Shown here: piece after piece, positions 53,042 through 60,782 of the stretch
How the letters are laid out: every line of letters starts with the position of its first letter
Numbering within the stretch: the first letter of the stretch is position 1
NCBI GenBank assembly: GCA_025356665.1
Contig: JANXRV010000129.1
Span: forward strand, 60,013 to 124,012
DNA: 64,000 nucleotides
Direction: 5' to 3'
From: CAITSH01 sp025356665
GTDB taxonomy: Bacteria; Pseudomonadota; Gammaproteobacteria; Burkholderiales; SG8-39
Notes under the pieces: generated by a model
The model's input: only the letters and a program-made list of their open reading frames with translations
Database searches by the model: none
What the model was told of the DNA's origin: nothing
Program-made: the position numbers and the translations under genes

Positions 53042-54186
53042 GTCAGGCCCCTGCGTTCCTTGGCCTTGGCGACCACCACCGTGCTGTCGTCGCGCGGCCT
53101 CTGGTGATCGCGAAACAGCACACCGGCGACGATGGCCGGATGTTTGTTCACCAGTCCGGGATACTTTTCCAGCGACCAGTGCGTCCCGAGGCCGTCGCTA
53201 TGGAGCACCAGCGTCGCGTCGTCCGGCCAGGGATAGGTGAACGCCTTGATCTTCCGTGCTTCAACACCGGCGGTACCGTTGTGCGAAGCCATATTCCGTG
53301 ACCGCCCCCCGGAAACAATCAGCCCGCAGAGGTTGCCCACCCCGGCGAAACGAACAACGCGCTCAATCAACGCCACCTCGGCCACCGCCACCGCCGCACC
53401 ACGCGTGCCGCGCAATCCGGCATGGATCAGGCCGAGCAACTCTTCCACGGGGCGCAGCGCATTTTTATGGAAAATATCGACTGCCAGCCCCGACGCCGCA
53501 GCAGCATTCGGGCCGTGACCCAGCCCGTCGGCCAGCATGAAGCGCACGGCCTCATGCTCCGACTTCATCGCCCAGGCGTCACCACAGGTTTGCTCGCCGA
53601 TAAGGGGCAGGCACACGGCAGCGACGGCGAAGGTGGGAAGCAAGTCCGGCGGCGTGCTTTTCCAGATCCGGCTGAACACGGCGGTGCCCTGGCCGGGTAC
53701 GGAATAAATATCGAACACCGACGATTGCCGGCGAATGGCGCCCAAGCCAGTGCCCAGGCTGCCTGCCGAGGAGTAACCGTCACGCAGGCAGTCGCCAAGC
53801 TTGGTGATGCCGGGGCCGTGGTCGAGTGAGAGGATGTCGAGGCCGAATCGTCCCCACTCGCAATTCGCACCACTTGGACCACTTGGACCACTTGGACCCC
53901 TCGCACCAGTGACACCACTGACACCACGCGCACCACTGACACCACACGCAGCGCTCGCACCACTCACCCCACTCGCCAGCTCCTCATTGATCGGGCTAAG
54001 GATGAGTTCGCCGCCAGCACCGGCCGTGTGCTTGACCAGGTTGGTGGCGAGCTCGGTGACCACCAGGGCGGCCTGGGCGATGCGTATTTCGTCAAAGCCC
54101 AAGACGCGGCCAAGCGCGCTAACCAGTCGCCGTGCTTCGCCCGGATGGCTGGAGTCTTGCACACGTAAAGATGAGGGAAATAGCAT
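53038..54186 (-). CDS. ATPase-SpoIIE phosphatase fusion (RsbX-like)
   Basis: This is a 382-aa protein with an RsbT/RsbW-like GHKL ATPase half (residues 5-175; Asn49 in TELATNLVKH, LDHGPGI, SLGTGLGAIRRQ) and a C-terminal PP2C/SpoIIE phosphatase half (about 185-380; FMLADGLGHGPNA, LVLHSDGLG, RDDSTVVVA). RsbX-type phosphatases reset the stressosome by dephosphorylating RsbR and RsbS. A collagen-like Gly-X-Y insert (residues 72-108) splits the ATPase half. The start at 54186 follows the RsbT stop by 4 bp; the longer in-frame reading lies in rsbT. Confidence 0.9.
   Translation of the reverse strand: MLFPSSLRVQDSSHPGEARRLVSALGRVLGFDEIRIAQAALVVTELATNLVKHTAGAGGELILSPINEELASGVSGASAACGVSGARGVSGVTGARGPSGPSGPSGANCEWGRFGLDILSLDHGPGITKLGDCLRDGYSSAGSLGTGLGAIRRQSSVFDIYSVPGQGTAVFSRIWKSTPPDLLPTFAVAAVCLPLIGEQTCGDAWAMKSEHEAVRFMLADGLGHGPNAAAASGLAVDIFHKNALRPVEELLGLIHAGLRGTRGAAVAVAEVALIERVVRFAGVGNLCGLIVSGGRSRNMASHNGTAGVEARKIKAFTYPWPDDATLVLHSDGLGTHWSLEKYPGLVNKHPAIVAGVLFRDHQRPRDDSTVVVAKAKERRGLT
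53863..53973. repeat. 9-bp tandem array coding a collagen-like insert
   Basis: The array encodes GVSGAS, GVSGAR, GVSGVT, GARGPSGPSGPSGAN-type triplets inside the ATPase-phosphatase gene. Units on the + strand are of the type CCACTTGGA and CCACTGACA. Confidence 0.88.
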
Positions 54187-54190
54187 GGCC

Positions 54191-54595
54191 TCATTTCCAC
54201 ATGGTGATGCTGACGCGCGTTCCCTCTCCGGGCCTTGAGAAAATCTCGAAATCGTGCACCAGCCGTTTCGAACCGCCCAAGCCAAGGCCGAGGCCCTGAC
54301 CGGTGGTGAACCCGTTGGTCAAGGCTTGCTCAATATTGGCGATGCCCGGCCCCTGATCCTCAAACGTTGCCCGCACGCCAGTGCGCCCGCCGTCCACCAG
54401 ACTTTCCAGCCGTGCCGTCCCGCCACCGCCCCAGAGCAACATGTTTCGCCCCAATTCGCTGGTGGCGGTCACCATCTTGGTCTGCGCTACCAGGGTGAAC
54501 GCCAGCTCGACCATCCGGGCACGCATCGCTTGCCGCGCAAGGACGATATCCTCAGCGGCGCGTATGGGCAGGGTTTCACATTTCGTCAGGCTCAT
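54191..54595 (-). CDS. rsbT: RsbT-like serine/threonine kinase
   Basis: This is a 134-aa GHKL kinase, the usual RsbT length. Asn51 in TSELGRNMLLW, Asp80 in FEDQGPGI and GQGLGLGLGGSKRL form the ATP site. RsbT phosphorylates RsbS and RsbR and then leaves the stressosome to activate a partner. The start at 54595 overlaps the end of rsbS by 20 bp. Confidence 0.93.
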   Translation of the reverse strand: MSLTKCETLPIRAAEDIVLARQAMRARMVELAFTLVAQTKMVTATSELGRNMLLWGGGGTARLESLVDGGRTGVRATFEDQGPGIANIEQALTNGFTTGQGLGLGLGGSKRLVHDFEIFSRPGEGTRVSITMWK

Positions 54596-54986
54596 TATCG
54601 CCGCCTTCACGCCTGCCTTCATCCTCGCCTGGATCGGCCAGTGTTCGCAGCAGCGCCATGCCCTGATCGACATTGCGTGCGGTGCGCACGTTGCTCAGCG
54701 ACATGCCCAACTCGATAATGGTCATGGCCACGGCCGGCTGCATGCCGACGACGACAGAATGGGCTCCCAGCATGCTGATCAGCGAAGCGATGTTGCCCAT
54801 GATCCGACCGATGAAGGAGTCGACGATTTCAAGCGCAGAGATGTCAATGAGCACGCCTTTGGCCCGCACCTTGACCAACCGGGCGGTGAGGTCGTCCTGC
54901 AGGCTCATTGCCAGACTGTCGTGCAAATCGACCTGGATGCTGACCAGGAGGAACTCGCTGACTTGCAGTATGGGTATCCGCTCCAT
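54576..54986 (-). CDS. rsbS: RsbS-like STAS-domain scaffold protein
   Basis: This is a 136-aa STAS protein; RsbS holds RsbT in the stressosome until phosphorylated. Ser57 in ALEIVDSFIGRIMGN is the conserved phospho-acceptor. The ATG at 54986 is chosen since IPILQVSEFLLVSIQVDLHD is the family N-terminus. A C-terminal acidic tail (DPGEDEGRREGGDNEPDEM) extends beyond the usual length, partly owing to overlap with rsbT. Confidence 0.93.
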   Translation of the reverse strand: MERIPILQVSEFLLVSIQVDLHDSLAMSLQDDLTARLVKVRAKGVLIDISALEIVDSFIGRIMGNIASLISMLGAHSVVVGMQPAVAMTIIELGMSLSNVRTARNVDQGMALLRTLADPGEDEGRREGGDNEPDEM

Positions 54987-55011
54987 AGGCCCTCCGGGCG
55001 TCAAAAACGAT

Positions 55012-55881
55012 TCAGCCGCGCCCGGCTTTCACGGTCACGGTGTAGCCAAGTTGCTGATAGGCGTAGGCCAGTGCGTCGGCAAGGGTGGCTCGGGTCACCA
55101 CCGTGCCAAACTCGACGCCCAGATAAACCATGGTCTGAGCGATCTGCGGGCGGATGCCGCAGATGATGCATTGCGCGCCCATCAAGCGCGCCGCAGAAGC
55201 CGCCTTGAGCAGATTCTGGGCAATCAAGGTATCTACCGTCGGCACGCCGGTAATATCGATGATGGCAATGCTGCTATTGGTGTCGACGATGCTTTGCAGC
55301 AGGTTTTCCATGACCACCTGAGCGCGCGCGCTATCGAGCGTGCCGATCAGCGGTATGGCAAGAATGCCATTCCACAGCTTGACGACCGGCGTCGACAGTT
55401 CAAACATTTCCATCTGCTGGCGTTTGATGATCTCTTCGCGGCTTTTCTGGAAAACCTCTGTGGTGAACAGGCCCAATTTGTCCAGAAGTATCGTGGCTGA
55501 CCAGACTTCATCGGCTAGCGCCGCAGCATCGGTGCCAAACTCCTGACGCAGGCGAGCAAACAGCGGTTGCTTGAGCGAGAAGACAAAGGTGGCCGTTTCC
55601 GAGGGCGAAAAGCCAAGATTGGCGCGACTGCGAGAGACGCCGGCCAGGTAGTCCAGCACCGGTCTCCACTCGGGCGTGGTGATGTCGGTCAGGCTGCCGG
55701 CGCGGCAGGCGGGAGTGAAAATAGACAGGAACTCGGCCGATTGCCGGCGCAGTTCGGTTTCGGAAATCAAATCCTGGCGCGCTGAGAGTGCGCTCAATTG
55801 CTCGCGCAACCAGTCCGCCAAAATGGGCTGTTCGTAGCGAGAAAAAATATCAGCTATGCCGTTTGGCTTGTTGGTGTTCAT
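55012..55881 (-). CDS. rsbR: RsbR-like stressosome sensor
   Basis: This is a 289-aa protein with an N-terminal helical sensory domain (1-150; nonheme-globin-like in the family) and a C-terminal STAS domain (160-280) whose Thr181 (IGTLDSARA) and Thr218 (VPTVDTLIAQ) match the phosphorylated positions of known RsbR proteins. It builds the stressosome with RsbS. It is the first gene of the operon; the sensed signal is not evident. Confidence 0.92.
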   Translation of the reverse strand: MNTNKPNGIADIFSRYEQPILADWLREQLSALSARQDLISETELRRQSAEFLSIFTPACRAGSLTDITTPEWRPVLDYLAGVSRSRANLGFSPSETATFVFSLKQPLFARLRQEFGTDAAALADEVWSATILLDKLGLFTTEVFQKSREEIIKRQQMEMFELSTPVVKLWNGILAIPLIGTLDSARAQVVMENLLQSIVDTNSSIAIIDITGVPTVDTLIAQNLLKAASAARLMGAQCIICGIRPQIAQTMVYLGVEFGTVVTRATLADALAYAYQQLGYTVTVKAGRG

Positions 55882-56127
55882 GAACTTTACTCCCGCTGGA
55901 TGGTATTGACTTTGGCGTTCACTCTGAGGGTTGGCGGAGTTGGCGCTCGTTTAATGACTAATAACAAAGGCAATCCGGACGCGATTTGCGGCCATCTTTT
56001 GCTTGAACAGTGCTGTTCAGCGTCAAGCCAGAAAACCCTCCCCTTCGCTTGACACGCTGCCTTCTACTTTTATATTCGTACGCTTGATTGAGGATTTCTT
56101 CCTCCTTCGCAAGGTCGATATCGCCAA

Positions 56128-56375
56128 GCGATAGAGGCAGGAAAATCAATCTCCCCCTAATTTCACCTGCCTCGCCGATAGACCTCTTTTGCCGCTCATT
56201 TGGCGTGTCCAAGCTGGCGTGTCCAAGCTGGCGTGTCCAAACGCTCCTACGAGAGCAGTTTGAACTCATTTCCGGACAATTGTAAACATTTGTAAACACA
56301 TGTAACGGCGCCACAATCAAAGTGACGCCCTGCCTGGGTCGCACGAACCGGCAGCGCAGTGCGCTACGCGACGGC
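56128..56375. repeat. Dispersed noncoding repeat, copy 1 (partner 63776-63985)
   Basis: Shared blocks with copy 2 include AGGAAAATCAATC, CCTAATTTCAC, GCCACAATCAAAG, GACGCCCTGCCTGGGTCGCA and CCGGCAGCGCAGTGCG. A 14-bp tandem repeat, GGCGTGTCCAAGCT (56202-56239), is expanded here and single in copy 2. It lies upstream of rsbR, oriented away from it. The stretch 55882-56127 before it is probably the rsbR leader. Confidence 0.8.
56282..56305 (+). promoter_or_regulatory. Phased GTAAA repeats (CpxR/OmpR-like site)
   Basis: GTAAA at 56282 and 56292 and GTAA at 56302 recur every 10 bp; GTAAA-N5-GTAAA is the known CpxR-box pattern. The copy in the other dispersed repeat (63896, 63905) has 9-bp spacing. 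It may bind an OmpR-family regulator; no target gene is directly downstream. Confidence 0.35.
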
Positions 56376-56760
56376 CGGAATGCGGTGCTAGATCATGGAG
56401 ATGAGCGCGTTTTGCGGCCAGTCTAATCCCGAATACGAGTTCATTTTTCAGTTGCACGTCAGCCGGGCTGATGCTTTGCTGTGCGGCCCTTTGCCCCCTT
56501 TTCTGCCGCTCAAGAAACCGTATTGCGCCTTGGGTGGGGGTGGCATCAATGATGGCCATGGGATCGAACCGGTCTATCCGAAGACCGGTGCTGGCCGCCC
56601 GCCGCGAACGGGGGCCCTTGCATTTTGGACACACGCGCGGATCGGCTTCGTAGCCTTTGTGTATGCGTGTATGCGCCGCGCCCAACTGGCCTTGCTGCGG
56701 GCGGCGAACGCACTCACCGGCTCAGGGCCTGATTCGGGCCGGAGCTGCGGGTCTTGCACC
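56317..56760 (-). pseudogene. Remnant of an IS91-like transposase C-terminus
   Basis: On the - strand one frame gives ARSKASWARRIHAYTK and the next frame GYEADPRVCPKCKGP; joined across a frameshift they resemble the late segment of IS91-type transposases (WARL...KVYEVDPLVCPKCGG). Downstream, MAIIDATPTQGAIRFLERQ is a plausible continuation. No start or complete domain is present. This identification is by eye. It accounts for the gap before the dioxygenase gene. Confidence 0.5.
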
Positions 56761-56825
56761 GCGCTCGCCCCGTAACTATTCTATGCTTCGGCGGGCAACG
56801 GCTGCGCAGTCACCTGCCACCTGAA

Positions 56826-56854
56826 GCCTGGCGCCTGGCGCCTGGCGCCAGGCA
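56826..56854. repeat. GCCTGGC repeat with terminal dyad
   Basis: Three 7-bp units GCCTGGC followed by GCCAGGC form a short tandem repeat that can fold into a GC hairpin right after the dioxygenase stop (- strand). It may act as a terminator or mRNA stabiliser; there is no T run. Confidence 0.5.
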
Positions 56855-56856
56855 CC

Positions 56857-57750
56857 TCAAGCAATCCTGTCGCCCTTGACGGTAATGCGGCGCATCTTGC
56901 GCAGCTCGCGCGCATCAAAATTGCGGCGTGCGTGCAGCACGCAGCGGTTGTCCCACATCACCAGGTCGCCGGGCGTCCAGCGGTGCTCATAGAGAAACCG
57001 TGCCTGCTCCTGATGGTCGAACAACATTTCCAGCAAGCGCTTGCTCTCTTCGCGCGGCATATCAACGATGTACTCGGTCATCAGGCGATTCAGATACAAG
57101 GCTTTTTTGCCGGTGACCGGGTGGGTGCACACCAGCGGCTGGGCAAACGAGCGGGCGTTCTTTGACGGGATCATGCGGGTGCGCGTGCCGACCATCGGCG
57201 CCGCAGTCCCCGGGTCGTAGCTGTTGACGGCCTTGCGGCCTTCGAGATTCTTTTTGGTTTCTTCGGGCAGCGTATCCCAGGCTTCGTACATGTTGGCGAA
57301 CACCGTGTTGCCGCCGCTCGAGGGAATGTTCATGGCGTACAGGACGGTGGCCATGGCGGGGCGTTCGCGGTAACACATGTCCGAATGAAAATACATTTCG
57401 CCGTCGGGCAGTGCGCCGACGTATTCGCCGTTTTCTTTTTCGTTGGTCACATACATGATGGCCGGATGGCTTTTGCTGATGGCATAGTCGCCCTGCGTAT
57501 GGGCCAGCTCACCAAAGCATTCACCAAAGCGCACCTGATCGGCTTCTTCGAGTTGTTGTCCCGGGATCACCAGCACACCGTGCTGCTGCCAGGCATTGCC
57601 GATGGCCTCGATGTGCGCATCGTGCAGGGTCTTCGAAAGATCGATGCCGCTCACCCTGACGCCAAAGCCCCCGGGCAGCGGCGTGATCTGCAGGCTTGCG
57701 GCTGCGGACTGTTGTGAAGGGATGCCGTCGATTGTGCTGGTTTGTGTCAT
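56857..57750 (-). CDS. TauD/TfdA family Fe(II)/2-oxoglutarate dioxygenase
   Basis: This is a 297-aa dioxygenase. The iron triad is His122 and Asp124 (MYFHSDMCYRE) and His273 (NRCVLHARRNFD); Arg284 or Arg287 may bind 2-oxoglutarate. GFGVRVSGIDLSK and GVLVIPGQQL are N-terminal family blocks. These enzymes oxidise sulfonates, phenoxyacetates or other carboxylates. It starts 43 bp after the Bug gene on the same strand; the start context is modest. Confidence 0.92.
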   Translation of the reverse strand: MTQTSTIDGIPSQQSAAASLQITPLPGGFGVRVSGIDLSKTLHDAHIEAIGNAWQQHGVLVIPGQQLEEADQVRFGECFGELAHTQGDYAISKSHPAIMYVTNEKENGEYVGALPDGEMYFHSDMCYRERPAMATVLYAMNIPSSGGNTVFANMYEAWDTLPEETKKNLEGRKAVNSYDPGTAAPMVGTRTRMIPSKNARSFAQPLVCTHPVTGKKALYLNRLMTEYIVDMPREESKRLLEMLFDHQEQARFLYEHRWTPGDLVMWDNRCVLHARRNFDARELRKMRRITVKGDRIA

Positions 57751-57793
57751 GGGCTTACCCCGCGCTTTGGCGGACGGTGGCGATAAATGCGTT

Positions 57794-58768
57794 TTAGTCG
57801 GCGACGATGTTGCCCTGGTCGACTATTTTTTTCCATTCGACCAGTTCTTTTTTAAGCAAGGCCGTGAGCTCATCCGGCCCGCCGGGATTGGCAATAATGC
57901 CGCGCTTGGCCAGCTCCTCGGCCATCTCGGCCGAGGAGAAAATAGTCGTTATCTCGCGACTGAGGCGGGTGGCAATCTCGCGCGGCGTATTTTTGGGCAG
58001 GAAGGCGGCAAGCCAGTCGTAGTCGTTGAGCTCACTGATGCCGCTTTCGCGAAAGGTCGGCACATCGGGCGTCCAGATCGAGCGCGTGTCACCGCTGGTT
58101 GCCAGCATGCGCAATTTGCCGCCGTTGACTAATTGCAACACCGAATGCAGGGGGAAAAATCCGACCTGCACCTGCCCGCCCACCAGGTCGGTGACCGCTC
58201 CGGCCGATCCTTTATACGGGATATGCACGATGTTGGTTCCGGTCAGTTGCTTGAACTGTTCGGTTCTGAGGTGGTGCGGGGTGCCGCTGCCCGGCGTGCC
58301 GTAGTTCAACTCACCGGGCTTGCTCTTGGCCAGGGCCACCAGTTGCGCCAAGGTCGTTCCCGGCAGCGCCGGATTGACCACAATGGAAACGAGCATCTTG
58401 CCCAACCGGGCAACCGGCACAAAATCGGCGACCGGATCCCAGGTCAGCTTCTTGTTCAGGGCGGTGATCATGGCAATGCTGTTGGGTGCGATCAGAATCG
58501 TGTTGCCATCGGCAATGGCAGCGGCAACCGCGCCGATGCCGATGGCGCCGCTCGCACCGGTTTTGTTATCGACGATAACCGCCTGCCCCGTTAGTTTGGC
58601 CAAACGCGGCGCCAAAAGTCGCGCAGCGATATCACTGCCCGTGCCCGAGGTGGTCGGAACGACGATGGTGATGGTTTTGCCCGCAGCCGTTTGCGCCCAC
58701 ACGCCACCCGGGCACAGTGCGCACAGAGCGCACGTCAAGAAAACGAAAATCTTGAATATGTTTCTCAC
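57794..58768 (-). CDS. Bug/TctC-family solute-binding protein
   Basis: This is a 324-aa periplasmic protein with a signal peptide ending GGVWAQ. The ligand loop is TIVVPTTSGTGSDIAAR, followed by VDNKTGASGAIG; IADGNTILIAP replaces the common PDGYTLL. AGGAGGATTTTGTG precedes the ATG. It forms a run with the SDR gene upstream and dioxygenase gene downstream, all on the - strand. Confidence 0.92.
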   Translation of the reverse strand: MRNIFKIFVFLTCALCALCPGGVWAQTAAGKTITIVVPTTSGTGSDIAARLLAPRLAKLTGQAVIVDNKTGASGAIGIGAVAAAIADGNTILIAPNSIAMITALNKKLTWDPVADFVPVARLGKMLVSIVVNPALPGTTLAQLVALAKSKPGELNYGTPGSGTPHHLRTEQFKQLTGTNIVHIPYKGSAGAVTDLVGGQVQVGFFPLHSVLQLVNGGKLRMLATSGDTRSIWTPDVPTFRESGISELNDYDWLAAFLPKNTPREIATRLSREITTIFSSAEMAEELAKRGIIANPGGPDELTALLKKELVEWKKIVDQGNIVAD

Positions 58769-58852
58769 AAAATCCTCCTCGATGGCCGCGTGGCGCTTGC
58801 GCTGCGCCGTTTATTGATCCTTGACCTTTTTCCCTTGATCTCTGACGCAGGC

Positions 58853-59620
58853 TCAATGCATGCAGTTGCCCCCGTCCACCACCAGGGTCTGACCGGTGAT
58901 GAAATCACTGTCAGCCGAGGCAAAGAACACCACCGCGCCGGTCAGGTCCTGCGGATTCTGCACCCGCTTGAGTGCGCGCACATGGGCCGCATCCCCGCGC
59001 ATTTTCAGTATGCCTTCGTCGGGGTTTTCTTCCGAAAGCGTGCTGCCCGGGGCAACGCAATTGACGCAGATGTTGTCTTTGCCCAGTTCATTGGCGAGGG
59101 TTTTGGTAAAGCCCAGGATGCCCGCCTTTGACGTAACGTAATGAATGCGGCTGGGAGAGCCCTTGACCGCGGTACTCGAACTGATGTTGACGATTTTTCC
59201 GTAGGCTTGCGCGCGCATTTGCGGGGTCACCGCGCGGCAGGCAAGCCAGGTGCCTTTCATGTTCACGCTCATCATGCGATCCCATTCGTCTATCGATATC
59301 TGGTCAAAGGGCAAACGCGACATCGGAATGGTGGCAAAAATGGCGGCATTGTTGACCAGGATGTCGATGCGGCCAAACCGCTGCACCGCGTGGGCCGCCA
59401 TGCGCTCGACAGCGGGCTGTTGCGATACGTCGGTCTGGATGCCAAGCGCCTCGTGCCCGTCGCGTTCAAGTTCCGCCGCCACGGCGAGCGCCGCCTGCTC
59501 GTCCAGTTCGGCGATCACGACCTTCGCCCCCTCGGCCGCCAGGCGCATCGCATAAGCCTTGCCGATGCCATGCCCGCCGCCGGTGACAATGGCCACGCGC
59601 CCTTCCAGTCTTTTACTCAT
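58853..59620 (-). CDS. Short-chain dehydrogenase/reductase
   Basis: This is a 255-aa classical SDR. The NAD(P) motif TGGGHGIG is at residues 13-20, NNAAI near 90, and the catalytic triad Ser-Tyr-Lys in NISSSTAV and YVTSKAG; the C-terminus ends GQTLVVDGGNCMH. The Asp-like residue after the second strand (AELDEQ) suggests NAD preference. GAGGAGA stands before the ATG. It probably oxidises an alcohol intermediate of the same compound the flanking Bug and TauD-type proteins handle. Confidence 0.92.
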   Translation of the reverse strand: MSKRLEGRVAIVTGGGHGIGKAYAMRLAAEGAKVVIAELDEQAALAVAAELERDGHEALGIQTDVSQQPAVERMAAHAVQRFGRIDILVNNAAIFATIPMSRLPFDQISIDEWDRMMSVNMKGTWLACRAVTPQMRAQAYGKIVNISSSTAVKGSPSRIHYVTSKAGILGFTKTLANELGKDNICVNCVAPGSTLSEENPDEGILKMRGDAAHVRALKRVQNPQDLTGAVVFFASADSDFITGQTLVVDGGNCMH

Positions 59621-59712
59621 CGTTTCCTCTCCTCATCGCTATTCACACCTTCCTACATGGCCCGGATGTCGCACTTCGAGGTTTTCTTCGCATGATGGCC
59701 TGGGTCTTTCCC

Positions 59713-60699
59713 CTACTCTATCCGGATATTGGCGCGCTTGGCCACGCCGTCCCATTTCCTGATCTCAGCTTGCAGGAATGCGGCGAACTCGGCCGGGCCT
59801 TGCGCCACGATAGTGGCGCCGAGTCCGGCGAGCTTTTCCTGGATGTCGGGCATGCGCAACACGCGCACGATGTCAGTGTTGATCTTGTTGACGATGGCCG
59901 GCGGCGTGCCACCCGGGGCCATGACGCCACCCCAAGACGAGGATTCATAAGCTGCGAGCCCCGCCTCCTGCATGGTCGGCACCTCGGGCAGTGAGGCGAC
60001 CCGGGCCTGCGTGGTGACGGCGATGGCGCGCAGCTTGCCCGCCTTGATGTTGGGCAGCGCCGCCACCACCGTGGGCAGTGTCATCGCCACCTGCCCCGAC
60101 ATCGTGTCGGTCATCGCCGGGGCGTCGCCCTTGTAGGGTACGGCGGTGAGCGACACACCGCCCATATTGGCCATCAGTTCGACCGCGAGGTGGTTGGCCG
60201 AACCGTTACCGCCGGTGCCGTAATTGAGCTTGCCCGGCGCCGCACGCGCGAGATCAAGCAACTCCTTGAGGTTCTTCGCCGGCAGCGCCGGGTTGACCAC
60301 CAGCACCTGCGGCACCAGCGTGGTGAAGGTAATGGGCGCGAAGTCCTTGATGGCGTCGTAGGGCAGTTTGGAATACACCGCGGCATTGATGGCATTGGGG
60401 CCGAGATTGGCCATCAGCAGCGTGCTTCCGTCCGGTGCCTGCTTGGCGACGTATTCGAGTGCGAGAATGCCGTTGGCGCCGGGACGATTGTCGATGACCA
60501 CCGGCTGGTTCCATAACTCGGACAGTTTCTGGCCGAGCAGGCGCGCCGTCACATCGGAGGCGCCACCGGGCGGATAAGGCACGACGATGCGCACCGGCTT
60601 GTTGGGGAAGGCGTCTTGCGCAAGTGTGGCGGTGGGTGCGGCGGCAAATGCGCCGAGCATGAGCAGCGCTGCCAGCAGCGCGCGGCGTACCTGATTCAT
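59713..60699 (-). CDS. Bug/TctC-family solute-binding protein
   Basis: This is a 328-aa periplasmic protein. The ATG at 60699 has AGGAGA upstream and a signal peptide ending TATLAQ; an in-frame ATG at 60783 overlaps the divergent GMC gene. AFPNKPVRIVVPYPPGGASD, IDNRPGANGILA and APDGSTLL are typical blocks. It is divergent from the GMC oxidoreductase gene and upstream of the SDR gene. Confidence 0.92.
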   Translation of the reverse strand: MNQVRRALLAALLMLGAFAAAPTATLAQDAFPNKPVRIVVPYPPGGASDVTARLLGQKLSELWNQPVVIDNRPGANGILALEYVAKQAPDGSTLLMANLGPNAINAAVYSKLPYDAIKDFAPITFTTLVPQVLVVNPALPAKNLKELLDLARAAPGKLNYGTGGNGSANHLAVELMANMGGVSLTAVPYKGDAPAMTDTMSGQVAMTLPTVVAALPNIKAGKLRAIAVTTQARVASLPEVPTMQEAGLAAYESSSWGGVMAPGGTPPAIVNKINTDIVRVLRMPDIQEKLAGLGATIVAQGPAEFAAFLQAEIRKWDGVAKRANIRIE

Positions 60700-60782
60700 C
60701 GATTTTCTCCTGTGTGGCTGTATTAGAATAGTTTGTGCCAAAACAATCATAACGCGCCGGACAATTTGGCAATTTTCGGACA

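Noticed and set aside
48687..55881. Classical sigma-B partner-switch operon
   Set aside because: RsbR, RsbS, RsbT and an RsbX-like phosphatase are present, but no RsbU, RsbV, RsbW or sigma factor gene lies in the operon.
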